From assembly GCF_019654915.1 (NCBI RefSeq), contig NZ_BPET01000007.1:52764-116763 (forward strand): a DNA stretch of 64,000 nt. The letters run 5' to 3'. The number at the start of each line of letters is the position of its first letter. Positions within the stretch are counted from its first letter, which is position 1. Origin of the DNA: Shewanella sp. MBTL60-007 (GTDB taxonomy: Bacteria; Pseudomonadota; Gammaproteobacteria; Enterobacterales; Shewanellaceae). Made by a program: the position numbers and the translations under genes. Below, piece after piece: positions 16,386 to 26,750 of this stretch. Under the pieces are notes generated by a model. It had not been told where the DNA came from and did no database searches. It saw only the letters and a program-made list of their open reading frames with translations.

Positions 16386-17648
16386 GTGTTGAACATAAAG
16401 AAAAAGTTTTATAAAAATATCGGATTCCAAGTCGTTGTAGCCATGGTCTTGGGAGCGATAGTGGGTATGGTGATGGGGCACGATGCCTCTATTTTTGCTC
16501 CGTTAGGTACGTTTTTCATTCACTTAATCAAAATGTTGGTGATCCCGTTAGTTGCGGTATCGATTATCGCTGGTGCCGCGAGTCTAGGCGCCGGTCCATC
16601 GGCGGGTAAAGTCGGTATTGGCACCATCGCTTTCTTCATGGCGACGTCAGCATTGGCTGTAACCTTGGCACTGGTGATGGGAGAATTCTTCCAGCCAGGT
16701 GTTGGTATGGACTTTTCACAGCATACAGCGGGTCTGGCTGCTGTAACCGCTGAGCAGGGCGCACTGCCAGGTGTAGCCGATACCATTATCGGTATGGTTC
16801 CAACTAACGTGTTTGAGGCGTTAACTGGCGGCAACATTCTGCAAATTTTGGTGTTCTGTATTTTCTTTGGTATCGCACTAACTAAAGTTAATCAAGACGC
16901 TGCTAAGCCGATCACTTCTGCACTTAATACTATTGTTGAAGCCTTTATTTGGATGATTAACATCGTGATGTTGATTGCGCCAATTGGTGTGTTTGGCTTG
17001 ATGGCTGACTCTGTTGGTACCTTTGGTTTCCAATCATTGACTGTGGTACTGAACCTGTTTGTGGTTTATGTTGCCGCTATCTTAATTTACGGCTTTATCT
17101 TCTTCCCATTGATGGTGAAGTTCTTCTCTAACGTTCCGGTTGGCAAGTTCCTATCGGCAATGAAGAAGCCACAAGCATTGGCGATGTCTACTGCTTCATC
17201 TATGGCTGCGTTGCCTGTGAACATAGAAGTGTGTGAGAAAGAGCTAGGTGTATCTAAGTCGACAGCCGCATTTGTATTGCCATTAGGTGCCACCATTAAC
17301 ATGAGTGGTAACGCTATCTACTACGGTCTAGTTGCAGTATTCTTCGCTCAGATGTTCAATGTTGAGTTAGGTCTTGCCGCTTACGTTGCGATTATCTTCA
17401 CCTCGACACTAGGTGCGATTGGCCAAGCGGGTGTACCGGGTCCATCATTCCTCGTGATTGCGGTATTAGTTGCTGCTGGTATTCCAATTGAAGGCTTACC
17501 ACTACTGTTTGCTCTTGACCGTGTGTTTGACATGATCAGAACGACGCTAAACATTACTGGCGATGCGGTTTGTGCTGTGGTTATCGATAAGTTTAACCCT
17601 GAAACTGAGATCCCTGCAGTGGCGGCACAGGCGAATGCTAATAGCTAA
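16386..17648 (+). CDS. Dicarboxylate/amino acid:cation symporter (DAACS family)
   Basis: 420 residues with about eight membrane segments and two re-entrant loops of the GltP/DctA (SLC1) fold. The signature regions are present: the serine-rich hairpin MSTASSMAALPVN, the unwound helix motif NMSGNAIYYG (NMxGxxxY) and the late DRVFDMIRTTLNITGDA segment whose Asp/Arg/Asn contact substrate. It is expected to import glutamate/aspartate or C4-dicarboxylates with Na+ or H+; Arg in FDMIRTTLN favours an acidic amino acid or dicarboxylate. The start is GTG 16386 (GGAG 5 bases upstream) or TTG 16389. A strong terminator follows. Confidence 0.92.
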   Translation: MLNIKKKFYKNIGFQVVVAMVLGAIVGMVMGHDASIFAPLGTFFIHLIKMLVIPLVAVSIIAGAASLGAGPSAGKVGIGTIAFFMATSALAVTLALVMGEFFQPGVGMDFSQHTAGLAAVTAEQGALPGVADTIIGMVPTNVFEALTGGNILQILVFCIFFGIALTKVNQDAAKPITSALNTIVEAFIWMINIVMLIAPIGVFGLMADSVGTFGFQSLTVVLNLFVVYVAAILIYGFIFFPLMVKFFSNVPVGKFLSAMKKPQALAMSTASSMAALPVNIEVCEKELGVSKSTAAFVLPLGATINMSGNAIYYGLVAVFFAQMFNVELGLAAYVAIIFTSTLGAIGQAGVPGPSFLVIAVLVAAGIPIEGLPLLFALDRVFDMIRTTLNITGDAVCAVVIDKFNPETEIPAVAAQANANS

Positions 17649-17694
17649 GCCTATTTAGCTCTCGCGAGCTTGTTAACCAGTTAGTTAACAATAG

Positions 17695-17725
17695 AAAGCC
17701 CTCTTTTTAGAGGGCTTTTGCATTT
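17695..17725 (+). terminator. Rho-independent terminator of the symporter gene
   Basis: AAAGCCCTCT-TTTT-AGAGGGCTTT is a perfect 10-bp stem followed by TGCATTTTT. It could also serve the convergent slipin gene. Confidence 0.85.
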
Positions 17726-17768
17726 TTAGAGCAAAATGAAACGCTGGCCTTAAAACCTTATTATCTTG

Positions 17769-18545
17769 CTACGGTTTTTTATCTTGATCGCCTAACACGC
17801 CCTTGAGTAGATCCATAGGGAGGGGGAACAGAATGGTGGAGTTCTTCTCTCCGGCGATTTCGGTGAGGGTTTGCAAATAACGCAGTAAGATGGCGTTGGG
17901 TTCGGAGGAGAGTTTCTCGGCAGCTTCAACTAATTTCGCAGAGGCTTCCATCTCACCAGACGCATGGATCACCTTGGCTCGACGAGTACGTTCGGCCTCG
18001 GCCTGTCTAGCGATGGCTCTTATCATGGTTTCGTTTAGATCCACATGTTTGATCTCGACATTAGATACCTTAATCCCCCAGCCATCGGTACGGGTATCAA
18101 GAATGGCTTGAATATCGGTATTGAGCATCTCTCGATTGGCCAGCATCTCATCAAGTTCATGTTGACCGAGCACCGAACGTAAGGTGGTTTGTGCCAGTTG
18201 TGATGTGGCTTGCAGGTAATCCTCAACATTGATAATCGCTTTTTGAGCATCGATCACCCTAAAGTAGATCACCGCATTGACCCTTACTGAGACGTTATCG
18301 CGGCTGATCACATCCTGAGTCGGTACATCCATCACGACAGTACGCAAATCGACTCGTACCATCTGTTGCACTATGGGGATCACTATGATCAACCCCGGCC
18401 CCTTTACCATATAAAAACGGCCTAAGAGGAAGATCACACCGCGTTCATACTCTCTTAAGATCTTAAACATGCTGACGAGTAAGGCGACAACCAGGAAGGT
18501 TAATACGCCGATAAAGACGCTGCCATTACTGACAATGGGTTCCAT
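17769..18545 (-). CDS. Slipin/stomatin-like SPFH (band 7) protein
   Basis: 258 residues from the ATG at 18545, which has AAGGA 7 bases upstream; the longer in-frame reading overlaps nfeD and is rejected. One N-terminal membrane segment (about 9-27) is followed by the SPFH domain ([22 protein letters not shown]... to about residue 190) and a helical stretch rich in Ala and Glu ([19 protein letters not shown]), typical of prokaryotic stomatin homologues that form large membrane rings. It follows nfeD by 10 bp in one operon. This NfeD-slipin pairing is very common and suggests a joint membrane quality-control role. Confidence 0.93.
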   Translation of the reverse strand: MEPIVSNGSVFIGVLTFLVVALLVSMFKILREYERGVIFLLGRFYMVKGPGLIIVIPIVQQMVRVDLRTVVMDVPTQDVISRDNVSVRVNAVIYFRVIDAQKAIINVEDYLQATSQLAQTTLRSVLGQHELDEMLANREMLNTDIQAILDTRTDGWGIKVSNVEIKHVDLNETMIRAIARQAEAERTRRAKVIHASGEMEASAKLVEAAEKLSSEPNAILLRYLQTLTEIAGEKNSTILFPLPMDLLKGVLGDQDKKP

Positions 18546-18555
18546 ATTCGATTCC

Positions 18556-20091
18556 TTAGCTATTGAGCAATGCTTGATTAGAAATTGGAGGCAGTTCGAC
18601 CTCCAGTGAAAGATCGTGGCGCACAATAACGATAACTTGCTGGTCTTTGTGAAGCGCTGACTGCGAGTTGGCCGCCCAAACCTCACCATGAAGCAGCACA
18701 AAGCCTTTATAGGTAGACTGAATGTCGTTTACATTGTGGGCTTCAAGTACATCCGTCGGTAGTTTTTCTCTTTCGATTCTATTTTTCTCGAGATCTGACA
18801 GGGTAAAGTCATCGACGACCACAGCAGTCTGACCGACGATCTGACCATCTCCACTGACCGCTGGTGACTTTCGGCTACGCCATAGCGTGCCCAGTACCAA
18901 TAGCGACATGAATGTCACAGTCACCGACACTGCAGCGATGAGAGGCAGTGAAAGTGCAAAGTGATCGGTTTCGGTATCGAGTAAGAACAAGGAGCCGATG
19001 GCAAAGGCGGCGATGCCCCCCAAGCCAAATATGCCAAAGCTGGGGGCGAAAGATTCTATGGTGATCAGTGCGATCCCGAGCAGTAACAAGCCTAAGCCCG
19101 CATAGCTAATGGGAAGCATCTGAAAAGCATAGAGGGCAATAAGTAAGCTAATGGCTCCCGTCACGCCAGCGACACCGATCCCCGGGCTATAGAATTCGAG
19201 CAAGATACCGTAGATCCCGATTAACATAAGAATATAAGCCACGTTGGGGTTAGTGATTGTGGAGATGATACGGTTACGCCAGTCGGGTCTTAAGTAATGT
19301 AGCTCGGCGTTATCTAATGCCAGCGTGTGTTGCTGATGATTTATTTCCACTTGCCAACCCGTTAGCTCTGCCACCAACCTTGGGGCATCGGGACTGATGA
19401 GATTGATGACATTTTTTTCAAGAGCTTCTTTTGCCGTCAGTGTTGCCGCTTCTTTTACCGCGAGTTCGGCCCACTGCTCGTTACGACCGCGAAGCTGCGC
19501 TAATGCCCTTATATAAGCGATAGCATCGTTGAGCACTTTCTTTTCCATAGCACTAGGGCTGCTTGGGGTGGTTTTTTCTTCATCCTGTGGATCTTTTTTG
19601 GGGGCTGGCGTCGGTGCGCTACCCGGACCAATACTGACAGGGGTTGCCGCGCCTAAGGTGGTGGCATCGGCCATAGCGGCGATATGGCAGGCATAAAGAA
19701 TATAGGTGCCAGCACTCGCCGCTCTGGCACCTGGCGGCGCGACTAAACAGGCGATAGGCACTGAGGAGTTTAGAATCGTTTGGTTGATATCTCTTAGACT
19801 GGAGACTAGGCCTCCCGGGGTGTCCATCACGATAACGATCAGCTCGACATCGCCACTTCCAAGTGCTGCGCTTGCGTTCGCTTGTTCAATTCCCTGAGTG
19901 AGGTACTCACTGGTTGCCGGGCCGATGGCGCCTTCAAACTCCAGAACTAAGACTTGTGGCCTTGAGTTTAAGCTCTGTTCTTGTGCTGTGTCGGCGTAAC
20001 TGCTGGCACAACAAAATGATAGTTGCAGAAAAATTGCAACCAGTAGCAGTGACATAAAGGCGGGCAATCTGTGTGATAGCAAAATGAGCAT
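18556..20091 (-). CDS. NfeD family membrane-bound ClpP-class serine protease
   Basis: 511 residues. A signal peptide/anchor (about 13-34) leads into a ClpP/crotonase-like periplasmic protease domain. Conserved segments are [14 protein letters not shown] and [13 protein letters not shown], where Ser126 is the likely nucleophile of the Ser-Lys dyad. There is a low-complexity Pro/Ser insert, then four or five membrane helices (about 270-400) and a C-terminal OB-fold NfeD domain starting near [14 protein letters not shown]. In archaea the homologous protease cleaves the C-terminus of its stomatin partner. First gene of the NfeD-slipin operon. Confidence 0.93.
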   Translation of the reverse strand: MLILLSHRLPAFMSLLLVAIFLQLSFCCASSYADTAQEQSLNSRPQVLVLEFEGAIGPATSEYLTQGIEQANASAALGSGDVELIVIVMDTPGGLVSSLRDINQTILNSSVPIACLVAPPGARAASAGTYILYACHIAAMADATTLGAATPVSIGPGSAPTPAPKKDPQDEEKTTPSSPSAMEKKVLNDAIAYIRALAQLRGRNEQWAELAVKEAATLTAKEALEKNVINLISPDAPRLVAELTGWQVEINHQQHTLALDNAELHYLRPDWRNRIISTITNPNVAYILMLIGIYGILLEFYSPGIGVAGVTGAISLLIALYAFQMLPISYAGLGLLLLGIALITIESFAPSFGIFGLGGIAAFAIGSLFLLDTETDHFALSLPLIAAVSVTVTFMSLLVLGTLWRSRKSPAVSGDGQIVGQTAVVVDDFTLSDLEKNRIEREKLPTDVLEAHNVNDIQSTYKGFVLLHGEVWAANSQSALHKDQQVIVIVRHDLSLEVELPPISNQALLNS

Positions 20092-20683
20092 CCAATATTC
20101 AGCCTTATGATAAGTTTAGTGCAGCTTGGCAAATTTGGCGCAGTCGATGGCTAATGAATGACGCGATAGCTTTCGATTAATGCTGAGGACGAGGTTGAGG
20201 GGCAAAGAACCGAGAGTTGAAGTTAGCTGAGTAGCTAAAGTCGCTATAGTCGTAGTGAGCAAGATGAGAAAAATTCGTGATAAGCGCTGGAACTGAAAGC
20301 AAGTCACGTTAGTGTTATTTTTGTTGTGTAATTTTACTGCTGTTCCCAAGCTATGGCGTTAGGTTGAGGGGCTATCACCATAGGTGTTACATGACAGTCT
20401 GATTCTTATCTTATTGTTAAAAATGAATTTTCATAGAGTTTAGTCTGTAACTCCACAGTTGTTAGCCCTATTGGTTATTTATTATGTTATTTACGTATTA
20501 AAACTACATAAGTAGCATTTTTTGCTGATAGTTTTGAATGTCTGTCACGAAACGCCCCCTGCAAACGTTCTTTTTTTGTTGGTAACTTACAATTTTGGCC
20601 GCAAAGTGTGAAGTCTAGCTCGGAATGTTAGTTAACAAACATTTACTATTGTGCATCCAATTTTTTAACGGTTGATTTTAGTG
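20092..20683. other. Intergenic region between divergent nfeD and nqr operons
   Basis: About 590 bp with the two divergent promoters. A 77-codon frame at 20116-20349 (minus) shows no ribosome site and was not called. No operator recognised. Confidence 0.35.
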
Positions 20684-22045
20684 ATGGCAGGTTACTCAAA
20701 CCAAGTTATAACGATAAAAAAGGGCTTAGATGTGCCCATAGCCGGTGAACCTTCGCAAGTTATCCATGATGGCCCTAAGGCATCTCATGTCGCTTTGCTC
20801 GGTGAAGAATATGTCGGCTTGAAACCCACTATGCTTGTCGAGGTCGGGGATAGCGTTCAAAAGGGCCAGGCTCTTTTTGAAGATAAAAAAAATACCGGCG
20901 TCATTTATACCGCGCCCGCAAGTGGTAAGGTCATCGCTATTAATCGTGGTGAACGCAGACTTTTTCAATCCATCGTTATTGAATGTGATGGCACTGAGGC
21001 TAAAAACTTTACAGCATGTGAAGATATTGGCTCTCTAAGTCGTCAAGCCGTACAAGATAAGCTCGTTGAAAGCGGTTTGTGGACCGCGCTACGTACTCGC
21101 CCTTTTTCTAAAGCTCCTCAATTAGATAGCAGCCCTGCTGGTATATTTGTTAGCGCAATGGATTCAAATCCATTGGCCGCAGAGCCTAGACTCGTTATTG
21201 CTGAGCAGACGGAAGCCTTTGCGGCGGGGCTACAGGTATTGAGCCAGCTGACCGATGGAAAGGTACACCTATGCCAAGAGCAAGGTGAACCATTGCCGGG
21301 TCATGACTTACCCAAAGTCAGCAATCACTACTTTGCTGGTGTTCATCCAGCGGGGATCGTTGGCACCCATATTCATTTCGTCTTGCCTGCCAGCCTTGAG
21401 CGCCCAGTGTGGCACCTTGGCTATCAAGACGTTATCGCCTACGGCAAACTGTTTTTAACGGGTGAGCTTTATACTGACCGTGTTGTCGCATTGGCCGGCC
21501 CCGATGTGATTCATCCACGCTTGCTTCGCATTCAAGCGGGCGCACAGCTATCAGAAGTTATTCGAGGAGAGCTTAAAGCGGGCTTCTCTCGGGTGGTGTC
21601 AGGCTCAGTGTTGTCGGGTCATACTGCAATAGGACCTCATGACTTCCTAGGCCGTTTCCATAACCAAATCAGTGTATTGCAAGAAGATGCTAAGCATCAG
21701 TTATTGCCTTGGGTTCGTGGCGGCTCTAAAAAGTTCTCTATTACCCGAGCGGTTACATCTCGTCTCAAGGGAGCCAAGCAGTTGTTCGACTTTACAACGC
21801 ACACTGGTGGTTCGGCTCGCGCCATGATGGCCTTTGGCCAGCTAGATCGCGTCATGCCTCTGGATATCTTACCGACCCTGTTGGTGAGAGATTTAGTGGT
21901 TCGCGATACAGATGAGGCGCAAGCTTTAGGTGCATTAGAGCTGGATGAAGAAGATTTGGCACTGTGTACATTTGTTTGCCCAGGCAAGTATGACTTTGGC
22001 AAAGAGCTGCGTGCTTGTTTAGAGATTATTGAGAGGGAAGGGTAA
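20684..22045 (+). CDS. nqrA: Na+-translocating NADH:quinone reductase subunit A
   Basis: 453 residues from the ATG at 20684; the upstream TTG four codons earlier is unlikely. The N-terminus ITIKKGLDVPIAGEP and the HVALLGEEYVGLKPTMLVEVGD segment are characteristic of NqrA, a peripheral cytosolic subunit with a Rnf-C-like barrel and a lipoyl-like fold, implicated in ubiquinone/inhibitor binding at the NqrA-NqrB interface. It is first of a tight operon nqrABCDEF; the stop overlaps the nqrB start by 1 base (TAATG). No clear Shine-Dalgarno is seen before the ATG. Confidence 0.95.
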   Translation: MAGYSNQVITIKKGLDVPIAGEPSQVIHDGPKASHVALLGEEYVGLKPTMLVEVGDSVQKGQALFEDKKNTGVIYTAPASGKVIAINRGERRLFQSIVIECDGTEAKNFTACEDIGSLSRQAVQDKLVESGLWTALRTRPFSKAPQLDSSPAGIFVSAMDSNPLAAEPRLVIAEQTEAFAAGLQVLSQLTDGKVHLCQEQGEPLPGHDLPKVSNHYFAGVHPAGIVGTHIHFVLPASLERPVWHLGYQDVIAYGKLFLTGELYTDRVVALAGPDVIHPRLLRIQAGAQLSEVIRGELKAGFSRVVSGSVLSGHTAIGPHDFLGRFHNQISVLQEDAKHQLLPWVRGGSKKFSITRAVTSRLKGAKQLFDFTTHTGGSARAMMAFGQLDRVMPLDILPTLLVRDLVVRDTDEAQALGALELDEEDLALCTFVCPGKYDFGKELRACLEIIEREG

Positions 22046-23256
22046 TGAGTCAGCAAGATAAAAAACCTGATATCCAAGAGGATTATTATGCTCCGGGTAA
22101 CTCGGTTAAGGGCTACCTTAGCTCGCTGCTGATTGCCCACGGTCGCAGCACCCAAGGTAAAGTACATATTCGTGATGCGATCGATGTAAAACGCACCATG
22201 ACCATAGTAGGACTATGTCTATTACCCGCTATTTTGTTTGGTATGTACAACATAGGCCTTCAAGCTCAGATTGCTGTTGCATCGGGTTTAGCTACAGCAG
22301 ATGTGTGGCAGCTTATTCCTTTTAATCTGATTTTTGGTGCCATGAGTGAGCAAACTGGCTTTATCGGTTTATTCCTCTACGGCCTGAGTTTCTATGCGCC
22401 TATCTACCTAACGGCATTGGCTGTCAGCCTATTTTGGGAGATGGTGTTCGCCAAGGTTCGTGGTCAAGAGTTACACGAAGGTTTCTTCGTTACCGCGTTA
22501 CTGTTTACCTTGATTTTACCTGTCTCAACGCCACTTTGGTTGGTCGCCATGGGGATCACCTTTGGTGTGATCATGGCAAAAGAGGTCTTCGGTGGCATGG
22601 GCTACAACTTCTTAAATCCAGCGCTTGCAGGTTTAGCCTTTATCTATTTCGCCTACCCATCACAAGTGACCGCTGTGAGTCAGCTCGTCGCTGTCGATGG
22701 TTTCTCTGGCGCAACGACCTTAATGCAAACCGCAGCAGGTAAGGTGAGCTTTGCCGATTATGCTTGGTTTAATGCCTTTAGTGACCCTAACTGGTGGAAC
22801 CACTTCTTTGGTTTTACTGCCGGTGCAATTGGTGAAACCAGTACTTTAGCACTATTACTTGGCGGTAGTTTCCTTATCCTGACACGTTTGGCTGATTGGC
22901 GAATCGTAGCGGGTGTGATGCTCGGTATGATAGTAACAGCGACCATGTTCAACCTTATCGGCTCAAGCAAGAATGAATTGTTTGCAATGCCGTGGACTTG
23001 GCACCTCGTCACGGGTGGTTTTGCTATCGGTATGATGTTTATGGCCACCGATCCTGTAACTACCTCTTATACCCGTAAAGGTAAGCTTGCTTACGGGTTA
23101 TTGATTGGTTTTATGACAGTACTTATTCGAGTGGTGAACCCAAAAATGCCTGAAGGCATTATGCTCGCCATCTTATTTGCCAACCTGTGGGCTCCTATCT
23201 TCGATTATTTGGTCGCCAAGGCCAATATCAAGCGGAGGCTTAAGCGCCATGGATAA
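22045..23256 (+). CDS. nqrB: Na+-translocating NADH:quinone reductase subunit B
   Basis: 403 residues with about ten membrane helices. It contains the SGAT flavinylation motif (DGFSGATTL, Thr224), where ApbE attaches FMN by a phosphoester bond, and the NPALAGLAFIYFAYP segment typical of NqrB/RnfD. NqrB also binds riboflavin and forms part of the Na+ path. It is preceded by GAGGGAAGGG, overlaps nqrA by 1 base, and its last 8 bases overlap the start of a small unassigned ORF. Confidence 0.96.
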   Translation: MSQQDKKPDIQEDYYAPGNSVKGYLSSLLIAHGRSTQGKVHIRDAIDVKRTMTIVGLCLLPAILFGMYNIGLQAQIAVASGLATADVWQLIPFNLIFGAMSEQTGFIGLFLYGLSFYAPIYLTALAVSLFWEMVFAKVRGQELHEGFFVTALLFTLILPVSTPLWLVAMGITFGVIMAKEVFGGMGYNFLNPALAGLAFIYFAYPSQVTAVSQLVAVDGFSGATTLMQTAAGKVSFADYAWFNAFSDPNWWNHFFGFTAGAIGETSTLALLLGGSFLILTRLADWRIVAGVMLGMIVTATMFNLIGSSKNELFAMPWTWHLVTGGFAIGMMFMATDPVTTSYTRKGKLAYGLLIGFMTVLIRVVNPKMPEGIMLAILFANLWAPIFDYLVAKANIKRRLKRHG

Positions 23257-23407
23257 TAGAACTTATTCGATGCAAAGCGGCTGTGCGTCATTATTGGCGA
23301 TGCCGATGATGTTAATTGCCAATGTTTGGGAAGCGATATTTGAATATGTCATCTATCGGACACCAAAGAGTGCGAATCCTCAGGTCAATACGGAGAATAA
23401 AGCGTAA
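23249..23407 (+). CDS. Unassigned 52-residue predicted membrane protein embedded in the nqr operon
   Basis: ATG at 23249 overlaps the last 8 bases of nqrB, and the TAA at 23405-23407 overlaps the nqrC ATG by one base. So the ORF fills the nqrB-nqrC gap exactly, with GGAGG 10-14 bases upstream. One hydrophobic stretch (about residues 11-36, Cys12 to Tyr36) could be a membrane helix; the tail (RTPKSANPQVNTENKA) is polar. It is none of the six known Nqr subunits, and I recognise no family. The double coupling argues that it is translated. It might be an assembly factor or accessory subunit, or a coupling ORF; this is inference. Confidence 0.6.
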   Translation: MDNRTYSMQSGCASLLAMPMMLIANVWEAIFEYVIYRTPKSANPQVNTENKA

Positions 23408-24177
23408 TGGCATTTAAGAAAGATTCTTTTATGGGCACCATGATTTTTACTGTGACCCTATGTTTACTGTGCTCATTTATGATCACGGGCACGGCAGAAG
23501 TGCTTAAAGAGCGCAAGTTAGTGAAGAAGCGCGATGAGCTGATGCGAAATGTACTGCTTGCTGCAGATATCGATATCAGCGGTGATAAAGATTTCAGAGC
23601 GCTGTTTGCAAAAGACGTTAAGCCACAACTGGTCTCGCTAGATACCGGTGAGGTGGATTCGAGCGCCAATGTGATGGATTTTGATCCGCGCATGGCTGCG
23701 ATCAATCCAGACACATCTAGCAAGCCGAAGAAAGACACCGCAAAAATTAAATCCCGTGCCGATCAAGTGCGTGTATTTAAGGTGTTTGATGATAGCGGCA
23801 AGCTGAGCAGTGTTGTGGTGCCAATTTATGGTAAAGGTTTATGGTCGATGATCTACGGCTTTGTAGCACTTAAGCCTGATCTCAATACCATCGAAAATAT
23901 TGTGATTTATGAGCACGGTGAAACACCGGGGATCGGTGACTTCCTGAACGATCCTGAGTGGACATCTCAATGGCATAACAAGCAGATCTTCGATGAGAAG
24001 GGCAAAGTAGCCTTTAAAGTCGTTAAAGGCGGCGCTAAAGAAGGTGACGTTCACGGTGTTGACGCTGTGAGTGGCGCTACTATGACCGGACGTGGCTTAC
24101 AGCGAGCCGTACAGTTCTGGTTCGGTAATGAAGGTTTTGAAACCTTCTTCCAAAAACTAAAAGCGTCGGAGGTATAA
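23407..24177 (+). CDS. nqrC: Na+-translocating NADH:quinone reductase subunit C
   Basis: 256 residues: one N-terminal membrane helix (about 11-32) and a periplasmic FMN-binding domain with the flavinylation motif VSGATMTGRG, Thr225 being the predicted FMN-threonine. GETPGIGDFLNDPEW is also characteristic. It transfers electrons between NqrF/NqrD-E iron sites and NqrB. Its ATG overlaps the stop of the small upstream ORF by one base. Confidence 0.96.
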   Translation: MAFKKDSFMGTMIFTVTLCLLCSFMITGTAEVLKERKLVKKRDELMRNVLLAADIDISGDKDFRALFAKDVKPQLVSLDTGEVDSSANVMDFDPRMAAINPDTSSKPKKDTAKIKSRADQVRVFKVFDDSGKLSSVVVPIYGKGLWSMIYGFVALKPDLNTIENIVIYEHGETPGIGDFLNDPEWTSQWHNKQIFDEKGKVAFKVVKGGAKEGDVHGVDAVSGATMTGRGLQRAVQFWFGNEGFETFFQKLKASEV

Positions 24178-24180
24178 AGG

Positions 24181-24804
24181 ATGAGTACTCAAACTATTTC
24201 GACTAAAGACATATTAACTGGACCTATTTTTAGCAACAACCCCGTTGCTATGCAGGTGCTAGGTGTCTGTTCGGCGTTAGCCGTGAGTAACTCGATGCAG
24301 ACCGCGTTAGTGATGACGCTGGCGGTAACCTTTGTATTGGTGTTCTCAAACCTGATTATCTCGACCATTCGTGCACTCATTCCAAACAGCGTGCGTATTA
24401 TCGCCCAGATGACAGTGATTGCATCACTGGTAATCGTGGTGGATATGGTGTTGCAAGATGTTGCTTATGAGCTATCGCGTCAGCTATCGGTATTTGTTGG
24501 CTTGATCATCACCAACTGCATCATCATGGGCCGTGCCGAAGCGTTTGCAATGAAGAATCCGCCTCATTTGGCGGTTGTGGACGCCGTGGGTAATGCTATG
24601 GGTTATGGCGTGATTTTACTGGGTGTGGCATTTGTTCGTGAACTGCTAGGCAGTGGCACCTTGTTTGGTCATGAGATTTTACAAACCGTTGAGAATGGCG
24701 GCTGGTATCTTGCAAACGAGATGTTCAAGTTGCCACCGAGCGCTTTCTTCCTTATTGGCCTAATGATCTGGTCAATCAACGTCATTCAACGTAAGCGAGG
24801 CTAA
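24181..24804 (+). CDS. nqrD: Na+-translocating NADH:quinone reductase subunit D
   Basis: 207 residues with six membrane helices of the NqrD/RnfE family. It begins with a short polar segment and [34 protein letters not shown] and a conserved TNCIIMGRA cysteine segment are present. With NqrE it forms an inverted pair that binds an intramembrane [2Fe-2S] cluster. It starts 3 bp after nqrC. Confidence 0.95.
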   Translation: MSTQTISTKDILTGPIFSNNPVAMQVLGVCSALAVSNSMQTALVMTLAVTFVLVFSNLIISTIRALIPNSVRIIAQMTVIASLVIVVDMVLQDVAYELSRQLSVFVGLIITNCIIMGRAEAFAMKNPPHLAVVDAVGNAMGYGVILLGVAFVRELLGSGTLFGHEILQTVENGGWYLANEMFKLPPSAFFLIGLMIWSINVIQRKRG

Positions 24805-24812
24805 GGGTCAAT

Positions 24813-25421
24813 ATGGAACATTATATTAATCTGTTTATTCAAGCCGCGTTTATCGACAACATGGCGCTAACGTTCTTTATGGGCATGTGTACCTTCTTGG
24901 CGGTATCGAAAAAGGTATCAACCTCTTTCGGTCTTGGTATCGCGGTTATCGTAGTGATGACTATTGCAGTACCAGTTAACCAACTGATCTATGCCAATGT
25001 ATTAGCGCCTGGCGCGCTTGCTTGGGCTGGGTACCCAGCGCTGGATTTAAGTTATCTGCAGCTCATTACCTTTATCGGTGTGATTGCAGCCTTAGTGCAG
25101 ATTTTGGAGATGTTCTTAGATAAGTACATTCCAGCTCTGTATGACTCGCTCGGTATCTTCTTGCCGCTATTGACAGTGAACTGCGCAATTTTCGCTGGCG
25201 TGATTTTTATGGCGAACCGTGATTACACTCTCGCAGAGTCGACGGTATTTGCCTTAGGTTCAGGTTTTGGTTGGGCAATGGCGATTGTAATGCTAGCCGG
25301 TCTGCGAGAACGCATGAAGTTTCATGCTATCCCTGAAGGGTTGCAGGGTATAGGCATTGTGTTTATTACGACGGGCTTGATGGCATTAGGCTTTATGGCT
25401 TTCTCCGGAATTTCTATTTAA
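24813..25421 (+). CDS. nqrE: Na+-translocating NADH:quinone reductase subunit E
   Basis: 202 residues with six membrane helices, NqrE/RnfA family. [20 protein letters not shown] and [14 protein letters not shown] carry the two cysteines that, together with NqrD, hold the [2Fe-2S] centre. It follows nqrD by 8 bp. Confidence 0.95.
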   Translation: MEHYINLFIQAAFIDNMALTFFMGMCTFLAVSKKVSTSFGLGIAVIVVMTIAVPVNQLIYANVLAPGALAWAGYPALDLSYLQLITFIGVIAALVQILEMFLDKYIPALYDSLGIFLPLLTVNCAIFAGVIFMANRDYTLAESTVFALGSGFGWAMAIVMLAGLRERMKFHAIPEGLQGIGIVFITTGLMALGFMAFSGISI

Positions 25422-25480
25422 CGGTGTTTTGAGTCTTGAAACCCCTTTAATGAAAACGAATTAAACAAAAGGTAGATTCG

Positions 25481-26698
25481 ATGGAAATGGCAATTGGTAT
25501 CGGTATGTTCACCTTAGTGGTGAGTATATTGGTAATGGTGATTTTATTCGCCAAGAGCAAATTGGTCTCTACAGGCGACGTCAACATTCGCATTAATGAT
25601 GATGTAGAGAAAAGTATTTCGACGCAGGCCGGAGACAAGTTGCTAGGCGCACTTGCTGGCAAGAATATCTTTATCCCATCTGCTTGTGGCGGTGGTGGTA
25701 CCTGCGGTCAGTGCCGAGTAAAGGTTAAATCTGGTGGCGGTGAAATCTTGCCGACAGAGCGCGACCATATTACTAAGAAAGAAGCGAAAGAGGGTTGTCG
25801 CCTAGCTTGTCAGGTATCGGTGAAAACCGATATGGAGCTAGAGGTTGAAGAGGAGATCTTCGGCGTTAAAAAGTGGCAGTGTGAGGTGATCTCAAATGAT
25901 AACCAAGCAACCTTTATTAAAGAGCTACTGCTTAAACTGCCTGAGGGTGAGGATGTGCTTTTTAAAGCGGGTGGCTATATTCAGATTGAAGCCCCTGCAC
26001 ATGAAGTGAAATACGCCGATTTCGATATTCCTGCTGAATATCGTGATGATTGGGAAAAGTACGATCTCTTCAAGCTAGTTTCAAAAGTCGATGAAGATGT
26101 GCTGCGCGCCTACTCAATGGCAAACTATCCAGACGAGAAGGGCCGCATCATGCTTAATGTGCGTATCGCTACGCCACCAAGTGATAATGTCCCTCCGGGT
26201 AAGATGTCATCGTATATCTTTAACTTGAAAGCGGGTGACAAGGTAACTATCTCTGGCCCATTCGGTGAGTTCTTCGTGAAAGAGACCGACGCTGAAATGG
26301 TGTTTATTGGTGGTGGTGCAGGTATGGCGCCGATGCGTTCGCATATCTTTAACCAGCTTAAGAGTGTGAAGACCAAGCGTAAGATGAGCTTCTGGTACGG
26401 TGCGCGCTCAACCCGTGAAGTTTTCTATCAAGATGATTTTGATACCCTAGCGGCTGAGAACGACAATTTCGTTTGGCATGTAGCGCTGTCTGATCCACTA
26501 CCTGAAGATAACTGGACAGGTTACACTGGCTTTATTCATAACGTGCTGTTTGAAAACTATCTTAAAAATCACAAAGCGCCTGAAGATTGTGAATTTTACA
26601 TGTGTGGACCTCCGATTATGAACTCATCGGTAATCGCCATGCTAGAAAGCCTAGGGGTAGAGCCTGAGAACATTTTACTTGATGACTTCGGTGATTAG
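25481..26698 (+). CDS. nqrF: Na+-translocating NADH:quinone reductase subunit F
   Basis: 405 residues: an N-terminal membrane helix (about 5-24), a plant-type [2Fe-2S] domain with Cys69, 75, 78 and 110, then an FAD domain (RAYSMANYP) and an NADH domain ([11 protein letters not shown], and CGPPIMN near the end). It is the NADH entry point of the pump. It is separated from nqrE by 59 bp, the largest gap in the operon. No apbE flavin transferase follows within the window, so NqrB/NqrC maturation depends on a gene elsewhere. A terminator lies 24 bp downstream. Confidence 0.97.
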   Translation: MEMAIGIGMFTLVVSILVMVILFAKSKLVSTGDVNIRINDDVEKSISTQAGDKLLGALAGKNIFIPSACGGGGTCGQCRVKVKSGGGEILPTERDHITKKEAKEGCRLACQVSVKTDMELEVEEEIFGVKKWQCEVISNDNQATFIKELLLKLPEGEDVLFKAGGYIQIEAPAHEVKYADFDIPAEYRDDWEKYDLFKLVSKVDEDVLRAYSMANYPDEKGRIMLNVRIATPPSDNVPPGKMSSYIFNLKAGDKVTISGPFGEFFVKETDAEMVFIGGGAGMAPMRSHIFNQLKSVKTKRKMSFWYGARSTREVFYQDDFDTLAAENDNFVWHVALSDPLPEDNWTGYTGFIHNVLFENYLKNHKAPEDCEFYMCGPPIMNSSVIAMLESLGVEPENILLDDFGD

Positions 26699-26721
26699 AG
26701 TCTCTCAAAAATAAATTTAAT

Positions 26722-26750
26722 AAAACGCAGCCTAATGGCTGCGTTTTTGT
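26722..26750 (+). terminator. Rho-independent terminator of the nqr operon
   Basis: AAAACGCAGCC-TAAT-GGCTGCGTTTT is a perfect 11-bp stem followed by TG, with T-tract inside the right arm. Confidence 0.88.

Noticed and set aside
18546..18701. 52-residue extension of the slipin into nfeD
   Set aside because: It overlaps nfeD by about 146 bases; the internal ATG at 18545 has AAGGA and gives the normal slipin N-terminus.
20116..20349. 77-codon minus-strand ORF just upstream of nfeD
   Set aside because: Partly hydrophobic, but with no ribosome site and no recognisable family; it probably overlaps the nfeD leader.
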